This document shows positions 34,114 through 47,567 of a stretch of DNA of 64,000 bases, one piece after another. The notes under the pieces were generated by a model that worked only from the letters and a program-made list of their open reading frames with translations, searched no databases and was not told the origin of the DNA. This DNA is from Prostheceraeus crozeri (lineage: Eukaryota > Platyhelminthes > Polycladida > Euryleptidae): positions 124,001-188,000 of the forward strand of contig CAJQUW010001634.1 in assembly GCA_907163375.1 (NCBI GenBank), read 5' to 3'. The first letter of the stretch is position 1. Every line of letters begins with the position of its first letter. Both the position numbers and the translations under genes were made by a program.

Positions 34114-36148
34114 GATAGAATATTGTCATATTTTGGTTCTTCTTGATGCCTCTGAAAGGTACTCAGTAATTTTGGAGAAACTGTAGGATTCAGTAATTGT
34201 ATTCGAATTTTACAAGCAAAAATTTATGTAGCTATTAGTATTTAGAAATTGAAAACGATGTAATCGTTTATCCTGCAATTCTAAATTCGATCATCAAACT
34301 CTATTATTGAAAAATTACGCAAATTTAAAAAATGATCGGCAATATTTCAATTCAAAAATACCCAGCAATTTTACATAATTGATATCACGATTGTATAGTC
34401 CAATAAAGTAGGCCTACCACATTCTATGAACCGAAAAACTCAGTATGTTGTGCAACATACGGTGTGAGTATAATACTACCCAATCAATTATCAGTAGTAG
34501 CTAGCTAACATATAACATAAAAGTAGTATAAAAAATCGTCGAAAAATGAGAAACCCGTTTTGACAAATTCATGACATATCGGCGGGGTGCACCACCGATT
34601 AACATATCTACGAGTATACGTGTGCGTGTGACGGACTTAACAGCAGAAATTGCATTTTTCACTTTCCTGTCTTTAGCATAAGATTCCTGCCCACTCAATG
34701 ATAGTTGAAAGTTCAACTGAACATATCTTATTGTTAGTACCCATATTGACATCCCAAACCAATTTCAGGATATTTTGGAATGTATATGAGTACACACCAA
34801 AAAAATCATGATGTGACGGACTTAACATATTTTGCACCAACGGGATCTCCTCTTTTAAGTTATCCCGATTAACCAAATTCAATGGCACTCTATGGTATTC
34901 TATGACACGCAATGGGAGTGCCATAGCACACCTTAACGTTCAATCGAACTCTATTGGATCCAATTGCACTGGAAGTGGGAAAATATGAGTGTCATAGAAG
35001 CTATCCAAAAGAAGCAAACGCGCAGCGACAGTTTTGACTCCGTAATATGACTTCGTCCAATGATATTGCAACATTTGCATGTTCAGTATAATTTCAGATG
35101 CTTTTGGCATGTGCAACAGTCATTGTTAATCACATCCTTTGGTCGTGTCTCAGTGTCTCGTATTTTTATGAAAATCCGTCGTTTGTTGAATTAATCATCT
35201 TATCCGGTTTGTCTCAACCATCACACCAATGGAGTAAGTTCAATTGAAACGAATTTATTATTTGCATAGTCCATCAGTCAAATCATCAAGTCCTCATTGT
35301 TACAGCAATTCATTCGCGCACTGTTTTATTGAATTATGCAATTATTTAGATTTTTTGAGGTAGGGGAACTAGAACTACTGTATTATAAGATTTATGTAGA
35401 CAGTCTTATCTATTCCTCGTTCTATTGTCGTATGTGTAAAGTAGACAGTTCAACAATACGTTCAAGTGCTATGCCATGTGTGCTATCACAGCACAAAAAT
35501 TATTGCAAATTTAAATATTTTATTTAGATTTAATTATTCAGGATATTGATTAAAAAATCGTAAAACTTTCTAAGCGAAGACCTACGCATACATTTATGCT
35601 ATAAGTCTTGAAGATTCGCTGTAATCACTTAAATGATGCAGCAGTTAGTTGCATCGAAATTATAACAGAATTTCTCTTAATTTATATTCCGGGTATATCT
35701 TTTGATTCGGCTTGTTTCATAGCTGCCTCACTGGCCCAAGCATATCATCTAAAGTTATCTAGGGGTCTAGCAGTTAGTTCAAACAGCTGTGCAAATATCA
35801 TCCAATGCTATACGCAAAGTTTTTAGGTAAACAATTTTGATTATGTTTTTAAATTTCAGTTCGGGTTGATCGGGTTCTTTCAACGAGTCTTCTGCATCTT
35901 CTCAGAAATCCATGTTTGGTGAAATCCTCGAATCGGTGTTTTAAGCCATGAAGTAAGTTATCAAGTCTCCGGTGTTCTAACAATTTATACACTACTATCT
36001 GAAAGAATTATAGTCCAATTATTTTGGTCTTTTAGCTATCATTTAGAAAATCGTTATTTGATTTCACTTTCAAAACCTTTGATATGTATTCTATCAGGTT
36101 GACTCCACTGTTAATTCTAAAGATTCTAAAGATTCTAAGATTTCCAAA
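34114..36148. other. non-coding region
   Basis: No gene recognised. A repeat-family end, TCCCGATTAACCAAA, lies at 34862, and its inverted match is at 45367-45381. The 130 bp after it repeat words like CAATGGCACTCTATGG and GGGAGTGCCATAG. Confidence 0.4.
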
Positions 36149-36459
36149 TAGCAAGTTAGTGAAATTTCGACGGGCATTCATAAAATATCACTTTAAACAC
36201 ACTGATGCTGGCAATTTGCCTAAGTTACTGCACCTGCAATAATTAATATAAAAACTGCTTTTTGCAAACACAATGTAAATGGAATAAGAAACATTGTTTT
36301 CAATATTAAAAATCAAATAGGACTATTTAATTATTCTATTTACATTGTGTATGCAAAAATAAGTTATTATTAATTATTGCAGGCGCACTTACTTAGGCGA
36401 TTTGCCAGCAGTGTGTTTAAAGTGATATTTAATGAATCGAAATTTCACTAACTTGCTAA
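36149..36459. mobile_element. foldback MITE, 311 bp
   Basis: Two arms of about 130 bp, from TAGCAAGTTAGTGAAATTTCG to its inverted copy ending 36459, pair along almost their whole length at roughly 85 percent, including AATATCACTTTAAACACACTG. The loop is only about 40 bp. It has no coding capacity. Confidence 0.75.
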
Positions 36460-37375
36460 TTGCAAATCCCAAATTTACCCAGGCATGGCTGCAACCTTAA
36501 TTAGGGAGTTGTGTCGATCTTGAGAGATGTGAACTAGGCTTGCTGATGATTCCTGATTTTGGATGAAATAGCAGCTATTCAGATCTGTTTCAATTATTTT
36601 CAACTGAGGATGCAACTCAATATTTAATTATTCTACCTCCCAACTTTAGGTAGATTATTATTGTTGTCATTATTCCAGTTCAGTCATAACATTTTGCGAT
36701 AGATAGTGTGTTATAGTCATATTTCTCTGTTACAACATTAACAGTATTTTAACATAAGCTGTTCGCAATTCGTACCTGTATTCATCTCAGATCGACTAAT
36801 TTCAACAATCTTTTTTTAATAGCATGATTAAAGATCAGACATGTCCTTTTTCTTATAAAAGTAACAAAATTTTTTTAAGCACCGGTGATAGAGTTGTTAA
36901 TGCGGGTGCGTATCAGCAAATCCAATGTGCTAAATCAATGTATTTTTCTGAGAATTTACTTTTAATGAGTTTTGGAAATAGTAAAAGAATTATTCAAAAG
37001 TGTGTTTATATTTCGATTTATTCTCAAGAGCTAATTTCATTTCATAAAGATCAATCAATCATTTCAAGAGCTAGATGCAAAAGATATGGTGATTAGTGTC
37101 TGAGGCCTTGCCTTTCGACTCAGGTATTGACTGCAGGCTTTAGATTTCAAATCAAGATATTAATCTTTGTATTATATTTAGTTTGGCTCGTTTTTGCCAT
37201 TTAGATCAAATTTGTTGCTTGACATGTTTGGTGCTTGTAGATAGCTAATTGAGAAGTGTTTCAATTTCTTTGTTCTGATGTGAACGAGGCCGCTTTATAC
37301 TGCCAATCGAAGTTTTGAAAAAAATCACATTTTTCTTCATAGAAATGAAGAAGGAAAAACGAAGAGGAAATGATA
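36460..37375. other. non-coding region
   Basis: Contains a 90-codon frame (36824-37096) without recognisable features. I see nothing else. Confidence 0.35.
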
Positions 37376-40300
37376 TTTGCAAGCAGTGGTGGCGCCAGGG
37401 TCCTAGAGCTGGGGGGTCCATGGAAGCGTTGTGCCGACGGTTTTAACCGAGGTGCCGACAGGCTATACCGCCTAATTATTGTAATCTATGAACAGCTATG
37501 CCTACTTGTGGGCTATACATGCACATGTCAATTGTGTAATTGAGTTGTAAATGTGCAATTTTTGCACACACAAAAAATTGTGCAATCGATGCACACTTTG
37601 TTATGCACCTACACATATGTCCGACAGACAATTTACATGTCAATTATCACCGAAAGTGTGTTCCTATCTCTGAGATTTATTTAATTATTAATAACGAGTA
37701 CATCTATGATCTTCTTTCAAAATCTTGCGTAATGCATTTACATGTATGTCAACTTTGAGAATTTTGAAAGAAATGCCTGTTGGCTTACTTCGTGTACATT
37801 GCATAAGAGCAGGTAGCAAGTTTTGTACCGGTTTGTTAAATTTCTTCTTGCGTGAACAATTAAAATTAAAATTAAAATAAGTAACTATGAACTAAAAGCA
37901 TCTTCGCTTGCTAAACGCTACGTGTTGTATAAATACGAAGATGCTTTGACTCATGTAGCGTGCGTGATGATGACCATCATGCACTCTTTTTTCTAGGAGT
38001 TCTCGACTACACCATAAAAGCTATGTCAATCGATTTGATGTTAATGCATGCATGCAACTCAAATAATCAGAGCCTATGTAGGAACTTTATGCATTTGTTT
38101 TCCAAATTTAATTTGAGAAAAAAGGTATATAAAGAAAATATTAGAATTTTTTATTATGTACAAATGGTGCGGACAAGGAAGTGCCGCATATTTCATAATT
38201 CTTTGAAAGACATGGGGTGTACATGTACTTTTTCTAACGTGTTAGGATACGATTTTCAAGAAACAATATCATTTATGTACAAAAGCAAATGGATAGAGCT
38301 TGCAAGTTATAACTTCGTTTAAATCAGCATTGGGCCTACATTTACAAAAGAACGAGCAAAAACTGAAATGAGATAGGTCTACAAAAGTAATTGCTATTCG
38401 TGATGCTATTTTATACATAAATAGAGAAAATGACACTAAGGACAATGATCAATGCCGACCGGTACTCATCCAGTCAAAATAAGGTTTGATTAAAAATTGG
38501 GCCGACTTTGTAGAAGTTCACGGAATGCTATATGCAGATGCACTATTCAGTGATGGATAAAAACAAGGAATCCATGCTAGCTTATGCTTTCCATATATAG
38601 GCACTGCAATCATACAAGCAACAAAATATGAAAAACCTCTGCTGCTGATAGGCTAAGTGTTTCAACGAAGGGATTGACCTAGAAAGTTTGTACTCAAATA
38701 ACATAATTCAAAATCAGCAGCAGAGCCCTTTCAATTTTTGCTTCTATTAACTTAGGAAAGTGCTGCTTCTGGGAAGCAGTGAATTGTTGCACTGGTTTCA
38801 TTATTTCAACAGTTTCTCATAAATGAGCTGCAAATATTCATAAAAATTATTGCCAAAGACATTTGTTGCGATAGCTTCCTTTTCTTGAATTCAGGTGAAA
38901 GTACAATGTAAACCCAGTATTAAAAATAGGATGCATACCAATAGATTCAAATATCCAAAAATGTCCTATGACACAAACTAGGATAAAGAAATTCGACAAG
39001 AGGGAAACCTGTGAGCAAATAAATCAACAACTTTGTTTTGGTCCATCGATTCAGTCCTCCTGCTATGTATACCTAACAATTGCATCAAACTATTGAGTCT
39101 GCTTTCACTCATGGCAGACTTGAGGTGATTTTTTACAATTCGAAGTGTACTGAATGATCTCTCACATGATGCTGTGGACAGAGGCAGAGTACAGGAAATT
39201 GCAAGCAGCCTATGTAGTTCATAGTAGGCATCGCGAAGTCGGTGTGTGAGTGTATAGAATTCCAGCAACCCATTGGGATAGTCGTCCTTTTTTCTTGATA
39301 GTAATCGCATCATGCTTTTTACTTCAATATCAAGATCGTCTTGTTGAGCATTGCAAATTTCTCCGAAGGGTCGGATGATATCCCACTTTAAAAAATCTTT
39401 GTTTCCAGGGGTCAGTGCCGATATACCTTTCATGATAACCTTATTTTCCTCGTTAAATCTTCGGTTCAACTCGTTCAGGCAAAGATCAATTATCGGATAA
39501 AATACTTGTGTGGGGAAATCAATAATGGAAGAGGATCCCAGCGAAGACATAACTACACTGTCTTTTAAGCATTTCGATTGTTTTCTAATTCTTTTTCTTG
39601 TGCTTGTTTTTTTCTAGACCACAAGCATCACAAAGCTCATCTGCTTGATTTGTTTCATAACTCCTTGGCCTGGCTAAGTTGAACCCGGAGAAAAGTTGAA
39701 CCTTGTTATCTAGACTCTTACAAATTGAATTAGAAATATTTCAATTATATAACAAGTTAAATTTAGATATAGGCATACAAAATGTGCATTTACGTCCAAT
39801 TGCATGCAAATTATGTATAATGCATTATTGTGACTATCACATAGGAACTACAACCTTGCGCTTAACTACAAAGCATTTTTTATACTAGTTTTGAGGAAAG
39901 CCCAAAAGCGAGAGATGTTTACTTTCTTCGTTTATTGGAACAGCGAGGCCTTTCAGCCACCACCGGAGGCTATCTTCAGGCAACTGAGATAAAGCATTTT
40001 GTATGACTGACCATGTGACTGCATGGGATGCAGATTATTTGCCTACACAGATGTTGCGGTTATATGCATGTATATCTCAATGTATGTGACTTCTGTATTT
40101 CGCAATAGTAAAAGGGATTTTCAGTCAAAAAGATGCAAATTTTTCTTGAGTACTTTCAAAGTGTATTTGTATTATTAGAGCCTATCTTAACTGCTTCCAA
40201 GATGAGACCTGCCAAGATCTCATGTTTGAAGCTGCTGGCGAATCGATTGCAATTTTCAACTTCGTCGAAGTTAGTCGGAACTACTTCCAGAAACGACGCA

Positions 40301-41357
40301 GCGACCAGGCATTAGAGCCGTTGAGGAGATTGCTCCATACCTTACTGTACCACTGACTTTGAATGTAAAGCATCAATTCATAATTTGACGTTTTGTTTAG
40401 CAGATCGACTTACCGTTTGAACTATTCGACAACGCGAACAACAGGCGTTGAGATAACTGTTGAATCAGTCGTGCGACTTCAGAAATGGTGCAGATGTGGC
40501 GTTTCGTTTTCTTTTAAGCATCCAAATGAAAGCAAATCAAATGACTGTAGCATATTTGGACCATCTCATTGGTGAAATAGCAAAATCATCGCACGATATG
40601 GTCTACGCACGCTCGCTGGGCTCGCGCAAAATTTGATCGATCTCACCACTACCGAAATCTGAATTAGCTCCTTGTCTCTCAAGATAGACGATCTGTTGAT
40701 TGATTGTATTAGAAGGTGGAAATCTCTAGTAGAAAATCGTTTATCTATTATCTTATCTCATCCTCATCATTCAAAAAATCCACTGAGAAATCAGTTATAA
40801 TGCTATATGTTAATAGGTAGCAAATCTGTTAGATAAAATGCGCTAGTATATTCTGAACACGGTAAAATCATCAAAAATGACATTTGATCCTTCATATTTT
40901 TAGCTGTTCTAATTATTCATCAAAGTTATGTCTCAGAATAAGATCTCAGAAACGTGATACCGAACCTTGACAAGACGATAACAAACTTTTATCTTGTGTT
41001 TAATGATCTATTATAGCTGTGCACGTGTCAACAATTATTAAATAACCAAAAACTCGACACACTCTTCCCTATACAATCTTGCCACCGTTCAACAGGATAA
41101 AGAGATGACGTTGTAGACAAAAATGCTTGTAGTAAATGTTGCTGTCTTGGCTAGCAATCCAAGTCAATATCTGATGGAACGATTCGTAACTGTACTCTCT
41201 ATTATTGTAATGCAAAATATAGGTGCTGGAGGCCGACTGCCGACAAAATTTCATCCGGGTGCCGACAGTGGCCCTGCCGACGGGGGGTCCAATAATTTTC
41301 TTGGGGGGGCCTGTGCCCCCCCAGGACCCCCCCCGTAGCGCCACCCCTGTTTGCAAG
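37376..41357 (-). mobile_element. hAT DNA transposon with perfect 8-bp TSD
   Basis: The element (37384-41349) starts CAGTGGTGGCGCCAGGG and ends with the inverted CAGGGGTGGCGCTACGGG, a typical hAT terminus. TTTGCAAG lies on both sides (37376-37383 and 41350-41357) as a perfect 8-bp target duplication. Words such as GTGCCGAC recur near both ends. The element is about 4.0 kb and is transcribed on the - strand. Most of the transposase has decayed apart from the C-terminal part. Confidence 0.9.
38978..39550 (-). CDS. hAT transposase, C-terminal part
   Basis: 190 codons open, inside the hAT element. The segment LNELNRRFNEENKVIMKGISAL is followed by a stretch with YELHRLLAISCTLPLSTASCERSFSTLRIVKNHLKSAMSESRLNSLMQLLGIHSR, the hAT dimerisation domain in its ZMYM1/P52rIPK-like flavour. 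The upstream 100 bp contain a CDACG-like zinc segment in a damaged frame. The DDE core is not recognisable, so the element is not autonomous as it stands. Confidence 0.8.
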   Translation of the reverse strand: MSSLGSSSIIDFPTQVFYPIIDLCLNELNRRFNEENKVIMKGISALTPGNKDFLKWDIIRPFGEICNAQQDDLDIEVKSMMRLLSRKKDDYPNGLLEFYTLTHRLRDAYYELHRLLAISCTLPLSTASCERSFSTLRIVKNHLKSAMSESRLNSLMQLLGIHSRRTESMDQNKVVDLFAHRFPSCRISLS

Positions 41358-44098
41358 CATGGAAATTATGTGTTAAAAATCAGTTCTGTGTACCTACTTG
41401 TTAAAAACATTACGATTAAGCAATGATTCACATCTATATCAATCACATATCGATATGAATAACTCCACGTTTAAAAAAATGTTCTTCATCAAAATATTGA
41501 CCTCTGTAAAAAATATTGTCAAAACTGAAGACAAATGGATCCATTTTAGTTCGAAAATTAAAACCTGTAGTCAATTGTCAGATCAATTGTGAAGGGCTTG
41601 AACTAATTTTATACGAGTATGTGTTACGCAATATTTTGACTGGGAGTTGGGGAGAGTTGCGAAGTCAGCAGCACATGGCTTGAAGTCTCCCAGGACTTTA
41701 GGACCCAAAATTATTTAATTTCATTTAGTTGCTTTCAGACATAATTTTGAAAGAATTTCATATTTTCATGCACTTTTCTGGATGGTTCAGATTTTGCGGA
41801 TTTTCATATTTAATATCCTGCTCCAGCAGTCTGATGAAAAATATCTTTCCACACGAATATCACTAATAAGATGAGGACTAGGATTCAGTTCTGTGATCCT
41901 GCAATTATTAAATTAATACTTTTCATCTATTAATGCATTTCAAGACGGCCGCTTTAAATGAAGGAGTGTAAGTTCCGACATTTAGTTGTTCTGATAGGAA
42001 ATAGATCACTATCAAGCAGCGTTTTACGTGTGCAGTAGTGGTCAGAAGGGGGGATGCCGGGATGCATCCCCCCACCAGCCCAAAGTATTGTGATATAAAA
42101 TATGAACATTCAATTTATCAATTTAACATCAGCAAATTCTACATTTTAGCTTCCAAGCAATAATTTGGCAATGTATTTGCACTGAAATAGTACAAAAGTC
42201 GGACGGCGAAACGAACTCTATCTCGCTACATCATTTCCGCTTATATCACTGATTTAGAGCTTATCAACTTAGAGACATGTAAAACCAAGGAATGTAGCGG
42301 CCTCCGCAATAGGTTTGTTTATCCTACTCATCTCAGATGTTGATGACCCGCTGTGATATTGCATATCCTACATGATGCACTTGAATTAACAGATGTTCTG
42401 CCCATCAGCTCTGTGATGCAAGAAAGTTGACCAAGTGCTTTCAAATCCGTTCGACCCACGGACTTTCCACCCACATGTGTGGTGGTTTGCCAATTGGAAC
42501 GACTATAACATGTATCTGTCATTCGATTCGTTCTCAATATTTCTTAAATGTTGTGCCGATGGATCACCTAACACATATTCTATCGTGCTTAATTAACGGA
42601 TTTTGTTTTTCCTAACTTTCTGATAATTCAAATGATGGCATCTCATTTAAATGAACATATACATGAAAATGTAATTTAAAACAGGCAATTCAATATAACT
42701 TATGACATTTGCTGATTATTTCACATTTTATTCTGTTTGAGGATTGGAACAATTAAATTTAATTCCCCCTTCTGGAATTTTCTGTGACCGCCCCTTTCCG
42801 TGTGTGATAGGAAAATGTCGCTTTGCATCTAAGAACTTTTAAATGACAAAGAAGATAAATATTTTATTTGAAATTCTATTAGAAGGAAGGAAATAATTAC
42901 GAGAAAGTATTCTTTTTTTGAATATAGTAAAAGTCACACTAGTAATGAGAGAAAGCTAATCGAGCTTTCCACCTTCCTTCAGATTTTTATAATCATGAAA
43001 TGAATCAAATTGAGCAGGCATTTACACGTGTCACTGAAAGATAAAAATGAAGAAGTTAACAGGTAAGATAAGAACAGAGCGCGTCGACATAGGGAGTGAT
43101 TGGCATTCATGATAAAACATTCAAGCACCGCGAACGAGATTACAAAATTGGTATTTATTTATATTGGTGAGACCGGAATTGAAATTAACAGCATTGTCGG
43201 GAATCGGGATGCGATCTTGAAATAGATGTTAAAAATTTCCCACTGTAGAGGTCATTGTGGGAATAGCGCATGATGAATAATGATATAAAACACATCAAAG
43301 CAGTGAATACTACGAGCTTATCTTAGCTTATAAGTTAGCACATTCGACAGATACTTCTGTTCCACTTTGTACTTATAATTATATTTCGGTTTTAAATCAT
43401 CAAATCTTATTAATTGACGAATTGAATTAGTGAAGAAATAGATCGTTAAAACGAGAGACTCTACATTTGAGAGTGTGTGTCGATCGCCAGCAAATAAGTG
43501 ATGCTTTCTATATTTGTCTTTATGCATGTACATTATTAAGTATGCGTGATCCATTAATTTATTATTGAGATTAAATATGTACTAGCCATGATTACCCTTT
43601 CTTTGTTATTCCCATGCTACAATTCCCATCAAACTGAGGTGACTTTTCAAAGAAACAAAGAAGAGAATCTATTCATAATGATGATAAGTTGCTCTCTAAA
43701 TAAGCATGTATGGACCAAATGTAATGACAGAAATCTAATATCACCGCCACCACAGTATTTTAATTATCTATGAAGCTTGAATCCATGGTCCATAATATTT
43801 GAAATTATTTTAATTATGTGTTAAAATTAAAATTCACACTTGAATTTTAATACAAACATGATAATCACCCTAATAAGTTTAACCTCTTTCCTTTTTATCT
43901 GATGCGGTTTTAGTAGGTGAAAGCATAAGAGCATAAATCTTATCTCTAATAATAGCAGTGCTTTCAAATCTAAAATTCTACCAGTATCGCAAGATGCTTA
44001 TAAAAAGTTGAAAAGACAATAACTTTACATACTTACACCTTGAATATACGCATGCATGCATGCATGCATGGAAACCAATATAGTCTAATGTTCCATAA
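41358..44098. other. non-coding region
   Basis: No gene recognised. A short imperfect palindrome GGGGGGATGCCGGGATGCATCCCCCC lies near 42047-42073. A (CATG)n run follows at 44051-44070. Confidence 0.4.
44051..44070. repeat. (CATG)5 microsatellite
   Basis: Perfect CATG repeats, each unit self-complementary. Confidence 0.9.
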
Positions 44099-44453
44099 AG
44101 TTTCATTTTGCTTACTTATTGTAAAACGTTTATTTGTCTGCTCTCACTAGGTGTGACACGCAGACTGAATCAAACTAATTGAAATATGATTCCTGCTAGA
44201 GCATCGATCAAGCAATGGCCAGTCACTGGACAAGCAATCACGAAATGAATAAGTAGTAGCTAAAAAGTACATATGCAGAAAAATTACTAATAGGAAAAGA
44301 AGTGCATCGACAACTTGAATAAAAAGAAAGGACCATTGTCTGATCGATATTCTAGCAGGAATCATGTTTCAATCAGTTTGATTCATTCTGCGTGTCACAA
44401 CTACTGAGAGCAGACGAAACGCAGTTGTGACAACAAACAAGTAAAATGAAACT
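44099..44453. mobile_element. foldback MITE with about 120-bp TIRs, 355 bp
   Basis: AGTTTCATTTT(G/A)CTT... at the left pairs with its inverted copy ending 44453. The arms share GTCTGCTCTCA, GTGTGACACGCAGA and GATTCCTGCTAGA. The interior is non-coding. Confidence 0.75.
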
Positions 44454-45089
44454 TCTGGCGATATTTTTCATCCGCAAGATCACAGCGGGGTGCATTTGTA
44501 TTATTATGTTATAATCCTATATTAATAATATAAATCTCCAATACAAGAAACATAGCAATTATCAAATACTCTTCAATTGCAATATTTTGCATTATTTTTC
44601 ATTTAAATGAAGTTTATCTGCCTATATGCAGAACGTCTATGTTCCATCATCAACTTATCACTTATCGCATATATATATATAATGTATTTCCTGTTTGTTG
44701 CAGATCAACTCCTACTACATTTCCCAATGGAAGAGAAAGAAATATGGTGAATGATTTCTGAGAAACTTTTCATCGAAGCAAGTGTTCAAACGGCTAAAAA
44801 GAGAAGATATTAAAAATCATTGGCTGTTTTTTGAATTAATGGCGTTTTGTGAATGATCATGAAATTAGCTAAAAAATAATGCTCCATAGTGTGATTGATT
44901 CTCAAACTTTTTTTTAAATCTGGGCCGGACTTTCACCGACATGTCAAGGGGATCGAAAGTGAAAAGTGCAAATACCTCATGCATGTTGTCTTTAAATTGA
45001 CATTATCACAATTGCTAAACTAAACTGATTATTCTTTACAATCATGATCACATAAAGCGGCAGAATGTTGCGGAAAGGTTTAGACACGC

Positions 45090-45385
45090 TGTTGCATTAG
45101 GAGCTGCCACGAAAACTGAATTTCCCAAAATTCTATGGGACAGAAGTTCGATAGAACAGGATTTCCCGAAATTCGATAGGACAGGATTTCCCACAAGTCT
45201 ATGGGACAAATTAGTCCCACAGGCAATAGGATCAAAGTTCCCCAAAATTCAATGGGACAAAACATTCCAACAGTGCCATAGAATAGAGTTCCATAGCAAT
45301 AGCACTACCCGCTATAGGAAAATTACAATAATTCCGTAGGACGTTTCCTATAGGAGTGCCATAGATTTTGGTTAATCGGGATGTT
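45090..45385. repeat. degenerate array of short near-palindromic words
   Basis: At least eight loosely spaced variants of TTCCCAAAATTCTATGGGAC, including ATTCGATAGGACAGGATTTCCC and TCCATAGCAATAGC. The array ends in TTTGGTTAATCGGGA, the inverted match of 34862. It is non-coding and probably the interior of a non-autonomous transposon. Confidence 0.6.
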
Positions 45386-45775
45386 GACGCTTTTTAATTG
45401 CTATTTAATAATGTTTTCGGTATAATGGCACGTGTCTCTTAACTGAAACCCGCTAAAACTGTATCTCTGTTATTTGCGGATGATTTTTATTGAAAAAATA
45501 TATAAAAAAAATTAAAAATTGTAATTTAGTGAACAATTGTAATTAGCAATTAAAATGATCCTCTTTCATGGTACATGTCAGGAAATTCAAAACACTCAAA
45601 TTACCCAATAATCTGCTTTCTACTATTCACAAAGTTTCAAAAAAATAGTGTCCACGGTTGTTGACTGGTGTAGGAGCACGTATGACGCACAGTCTTGAAT
45701 CAGGCGAATAAAGAGTTTTATCTTCAAATGCCGGCCATTTGAAATGGTTGTCCAAACGTAAAGGCTCCATCGCAC

Positions 45776-46318
45776 TTACCTACAGTAGTAACCTTGAGAG
45801 TCATTCAACACTTCAGTGATGACTCCGGGATATTGAATCCCATCATACAAAACCTTGACCCAATCATTCATTTTGAATTGCGGTGCCGGCGTCAATGTCG
45901 ATTGATCTGGAGTTGTTTTGTGTAGAACACTCTCCGACGATGGGCCTATCTCCCAGTAATGGGTCTGCTTTATTCCGGATCTTCTGCACGATGTCTCTAA
46001 GACATCTTTGAATTTTTGTTCATAGGTTAGATGAATTTCATCTTTCGGTACATGGACACAGTTTACTTTTGTGTCAGTTTCATCCAATGACCTGACGAAA
46101 TCAGAAGCTGATTTGACTAGGGCGTTCTTTGTTTTGATCCTATTTGCTACGGCACGTTTTATGCTGCCTCCCATGCCATCTATGGCACCTTTGCCGTGGG
46201 AGGTAGCAAAAAAGGACCACCCCAGTGGAAAAAGTTGGGGCATAATGCCAGCATTTTTCAGGCAGGGAGAATTTTTGTGACATTTTTCACAGCCTTTCCA
46301 AAATTGTTGGAAACACAT
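45776..46318 (-). CDS. exon-like frame with HGKG/IGG domain (transposon-associated family)
   Basis: 180 codons. The segment CFQQFWKGCEKCHKNSPCLKNAGI is followed by WSFFATSHGKGAIDGMGGSIKRAVANRI, a motif (HGKG.xDG.GG..KR) that I recognise from many repeated invertebrate genes of uncertain nature, usually transposon-borne. The C-terminus MNDWVKVLYDGIQYPGVITEVLND resembles the small barrel found at the end of the same proteins. The frame ends exactly at a consensus donor (TGTAG then GTAAGTG on the - strand), so it is probably an exon that continues by splicing rather than a complete protein. Confidence 0.5.
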   Translation of the reverse strand: MCFQQFWKGCEKCHKNSPCLKNAGIMPQLFPLGWSFFATSHGKGAIDGMGGSIKRAVANRIKTKNALVKSASDFVRSLDETDTKVNCVHVPKDEIHLTYEQKFKDVLETSCRRSGIKQTHYWEIGPSSESVLHKTTPDQSTLTPAPQFKMNDWVKVLYDGIQYPGVITEVLNDSQGYYCR

Positions 46319-47503
46319 GTTTTAGCCCATATGTTTGCTGGAAACAAGCTCATTTGGCTTTAAACTCGCAGAAATATTGTCTTTTTGTCTGGCATTTAGA
46401 TGAAATATTAAAGGAACATAATGCTATGAGTGCTTCGAATAAATTTTCGTGAGCATGATGGAAAAATGCTAGTTGATTGATAGACTAAGAAGGCTATCAG
46501 AAGCAACTCGCTTTTGCACACGTTTGCAGTTGAAAACATCAATTTTTAGTCAACAAACAAAAAATCTGTGTAGCCGCTTTTGCGAGTTTTGGCATTTATA
46601 TGCAACGTCAGACCAGCAAAGTGCTGGAATGTGAATGTAAAATGCCTCCAAATTCCAAATAATTGACATCTATGTTCAATATGTCAGTTCATTCAACCAT
46701 CATGTCAACGATGTCAAATCTATTCACTTGATAACGTTATTTCACACAAGTTTGAAAACTTGGAGGCAGCAAATAAGAGAACGAGACAAATTACTGACCA
46801 CATGTATCGTCGAGTGGCAAATCATGATGTATATATTAGTGACTTACAAAGGTTTCATAAATTTGAAGATCAATAACTCAGCAATCTTTGATATTTTGGT
46901 ATGACTGACAGAGGCTTAGATGCATATGTAGCTTTGATCAAATAATTGATGTAAGTACTACAAACGTATTCTGACCATAGAATAAGTATGTACTATTCAT
47001 CCCTTCTAGTAAGCATTTTTTGAAATTTTTACACATTCTAGGATAGAAAAATTTTCTTTTAAATCATATTTTGTACCTATTGAAAATTAACTAGTCATCA
47101 GCCTGTTTTGTTTTTTAAATTTTGTTGCCTTGACGCACTTTGCTACGTTGAACTATACTCTATGATTCTGACCATACAACATATAAATGCAGCACTTCGT
47201 GATTAGATGCAAAATCGTGAACAAATAATGTTGCAAAATATCTGCAATGTGAACGCTTCGCAACGAAGTGCAGACTAGCTATTTGCTGAAATAATATGAT
47301 TAAAAGGAGTAGATAAATATGAATAAAATGTAAATCATTTTGTGAAGGAGAAATATTTTTAAAGCAGGTAGTTTTAATCTTACCGTCGATAAAGTAGTTA
47401 TATTTTTAGTATCGATTCTCACCTAAAGAAAGTACACGTGCTATCGTGCTGACTGTTAAATGAATAGCACAGTGATACGCAATTATTTTCATCAATAGTT
47501 GAT

Positions 47504-47567
<64 letters not shown>

